This document shows, piece by piece, positions 4,903-5,322 of a stretch of DNA of 5,322 nucleotides. Within the stretch, counting starts at the first letter, position 1, and the number at the start of each line of letters is the position of its first letter. The position numbers were made by a program, and so were the translations under genes. The notes beneath the pieces are model-generated. The model was not told the origin of the DNA. It saw nothing but the letters and a program-made list of their open reading frames with translations, and did not search any database. The stretch is from contig CAMJHI010000167.1 in the NCBI GenBank assembly GCA_946405475.1, positions 1 through 5,322 of the forward strand, read 5' to 3'. Origin of the DNA: an uncultured Clostridia bacterium (GTDB lineage: Bacteria; Bacillota; Clostridia; Oscillospirales; Acutalibacteraceae).

Positions 4903-5322
4903 ATGGACAGATATCTGATCATCAACGCCGATGATTTCGGCATGTGTCACGCGGGGAATCTGGCGGCCAACTTCGCCGTGTTCGATCTGCTCAAAAGCGG
5001 CGGCATCACGTCATCCACCATCATGGCTCCCTGCGGCTGGGCGCCGGAGGCGGCTCGCTTTGCCAAAGAAAACCCGCAGTTTGCCATCGGCGTGCATCTG
5101 ACCACCACGGCGGAATGGAGCAACTACCGCTGGGGTCCGGTGAGCGAAAACGGCTGCCCGTCGCTGCGCGATGAAGACGGATATTTCTATCACGAAAGCG
5201 ATGAATTTGAGCAGCATGCCGATCTGGCTGAAACCGAAGCGGAGATCCGCGCACAGATCGAAAAGCTGAAAAAGCTCGGGCTGAAGCCTTCCCACCTGGA
5301 TAATCACATGGGCTCGCTTTAT
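4903..5322 (+). CDS. ChbG/YdjC-family carbohydrate deacetylase, C-terminus beyond the right edge
   Basis: 140 codons from ATG 4903 to the window edge without a stop; the family is usually about 240-300 aa, so roughly half is visible. ChbG/YdjC proteins are divalent-metal enzymes that remove N-acetyl groups from oligosaccharides, for example diacetylchitobiose in E. coli. The exact sugar here cannot be told. The N-terminus INADDFGMC (7-15) is the family signature with metal/catalytic aspartates D10 and D11. GVHLT (63-67) supplies H65, and SHLDNHMG (130-137) supplies H131 as the likely second metal histidine. EWSNYRWGPV (71-80) and PSLRDEDGYF (86-95) match the usual loop of bacterial members. 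No signal peptide is seen, so it probably acts in the cytoplasm on imported sugars. The ribosome binding site is AGGAGAGGA (4888-4896). It has its own promoter and no sugar-transport gene is visible in the window. Confidence 0.93.
   Translation, partial: MDRYLIINADDFGMCHAGNLAANFAVFDLLKSGGITSSTIMAPCGWAPEAARFAKENPQFAIGVHLTTTAEWSNYRWGPVSENGCPSLRDEDGYFYHESDEFEQHADLAETEAEIRAQIEKLKKLGLKPSHLDNHMGSLY

Noticed and set aside
4944..5174. An alternative plus-strand frame inside the ChbG/YdjC-family gene.
   Set aside because: It is an out-of-frame shadow. The frame from 4903 carries the ADDFG, GVHL and HLDNH family motifs with a good ribosome binding site and promoter.

Overview
The window reads as a chromosomal segment of a low-to-mid GC Gram-positive bacterium, most likely a Clostridia/Oscillospiraceae-type gut anaerobe. 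This rests on strong AGGAGG-like ribosome binding sites, sigma-A-type promoters with 17-bp spacers in AT-rich gaps, GC-leaning codon use, and the family character of the proteins. It is an inference from style, not a taxonomic proof.

Left part (1-3596, minus strand): a four-gene cluster read leftwards in the order asd (aspartate-semialdehyde dehydrogenase), dapA (4-hydroxy-tetrahydrodipicolinate synthase), dapB (4-hydroxy-tetrahydrodipicolinate reductase), then an exported alpha/beta hydrolase that runs off the left edge. Gaps are 27, 51 and 21 bp. The first three genes encode three successive steps from aspartyl phosphate to tetrahydrodipicolinate, the precursor of diaminopimelate (cell wall) and lysine. 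A GC-rich hairpin sits between dapA and dapB. The hydrolase has a signal peptide and a GYSQG nucleophile elbow. It starts at TTG and appears to be co-transcribed with the DAP genes.

Centre (3597-3690): a 94-bp divergent control region. It holds two consensus-like promoters facing opposite ways whose -10 hexamers overlap (TATAAT on plus, TATTAT on minus). Each has its -35 at a 17-bp spacer, and the predicted starts are about 18 bp apart. An 8-bp inverted repeat is centred exactly on the shared -10. This is the most interesting non-coding structure in the window.

Right part (3691-5322, plus strand): queA, the S-adenosylmethionine:tRNA ribosyltransferase-isomerase of queuosine synthesis, here without the often-adjacent tgt. 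It is followed by a 189-bp AT-rich gap with a weak hairpin and a well-formed promoter. Then comes the 5' part of a ChbG/YdjC-family carbohydrate deacetylase that runs off the right edge.

I see no mobile elements, CRISPR, tRNA or rRNA. The genes are mostly ordinary housekeeping. The second-look items are the bidirectional promoter/operator, an archaeal/fungal-type Asd in a bacterial DAP operon, the intercistronic hairpin, the altered lysine-site residues in DapA, and the operon-linked exported hydrolase.
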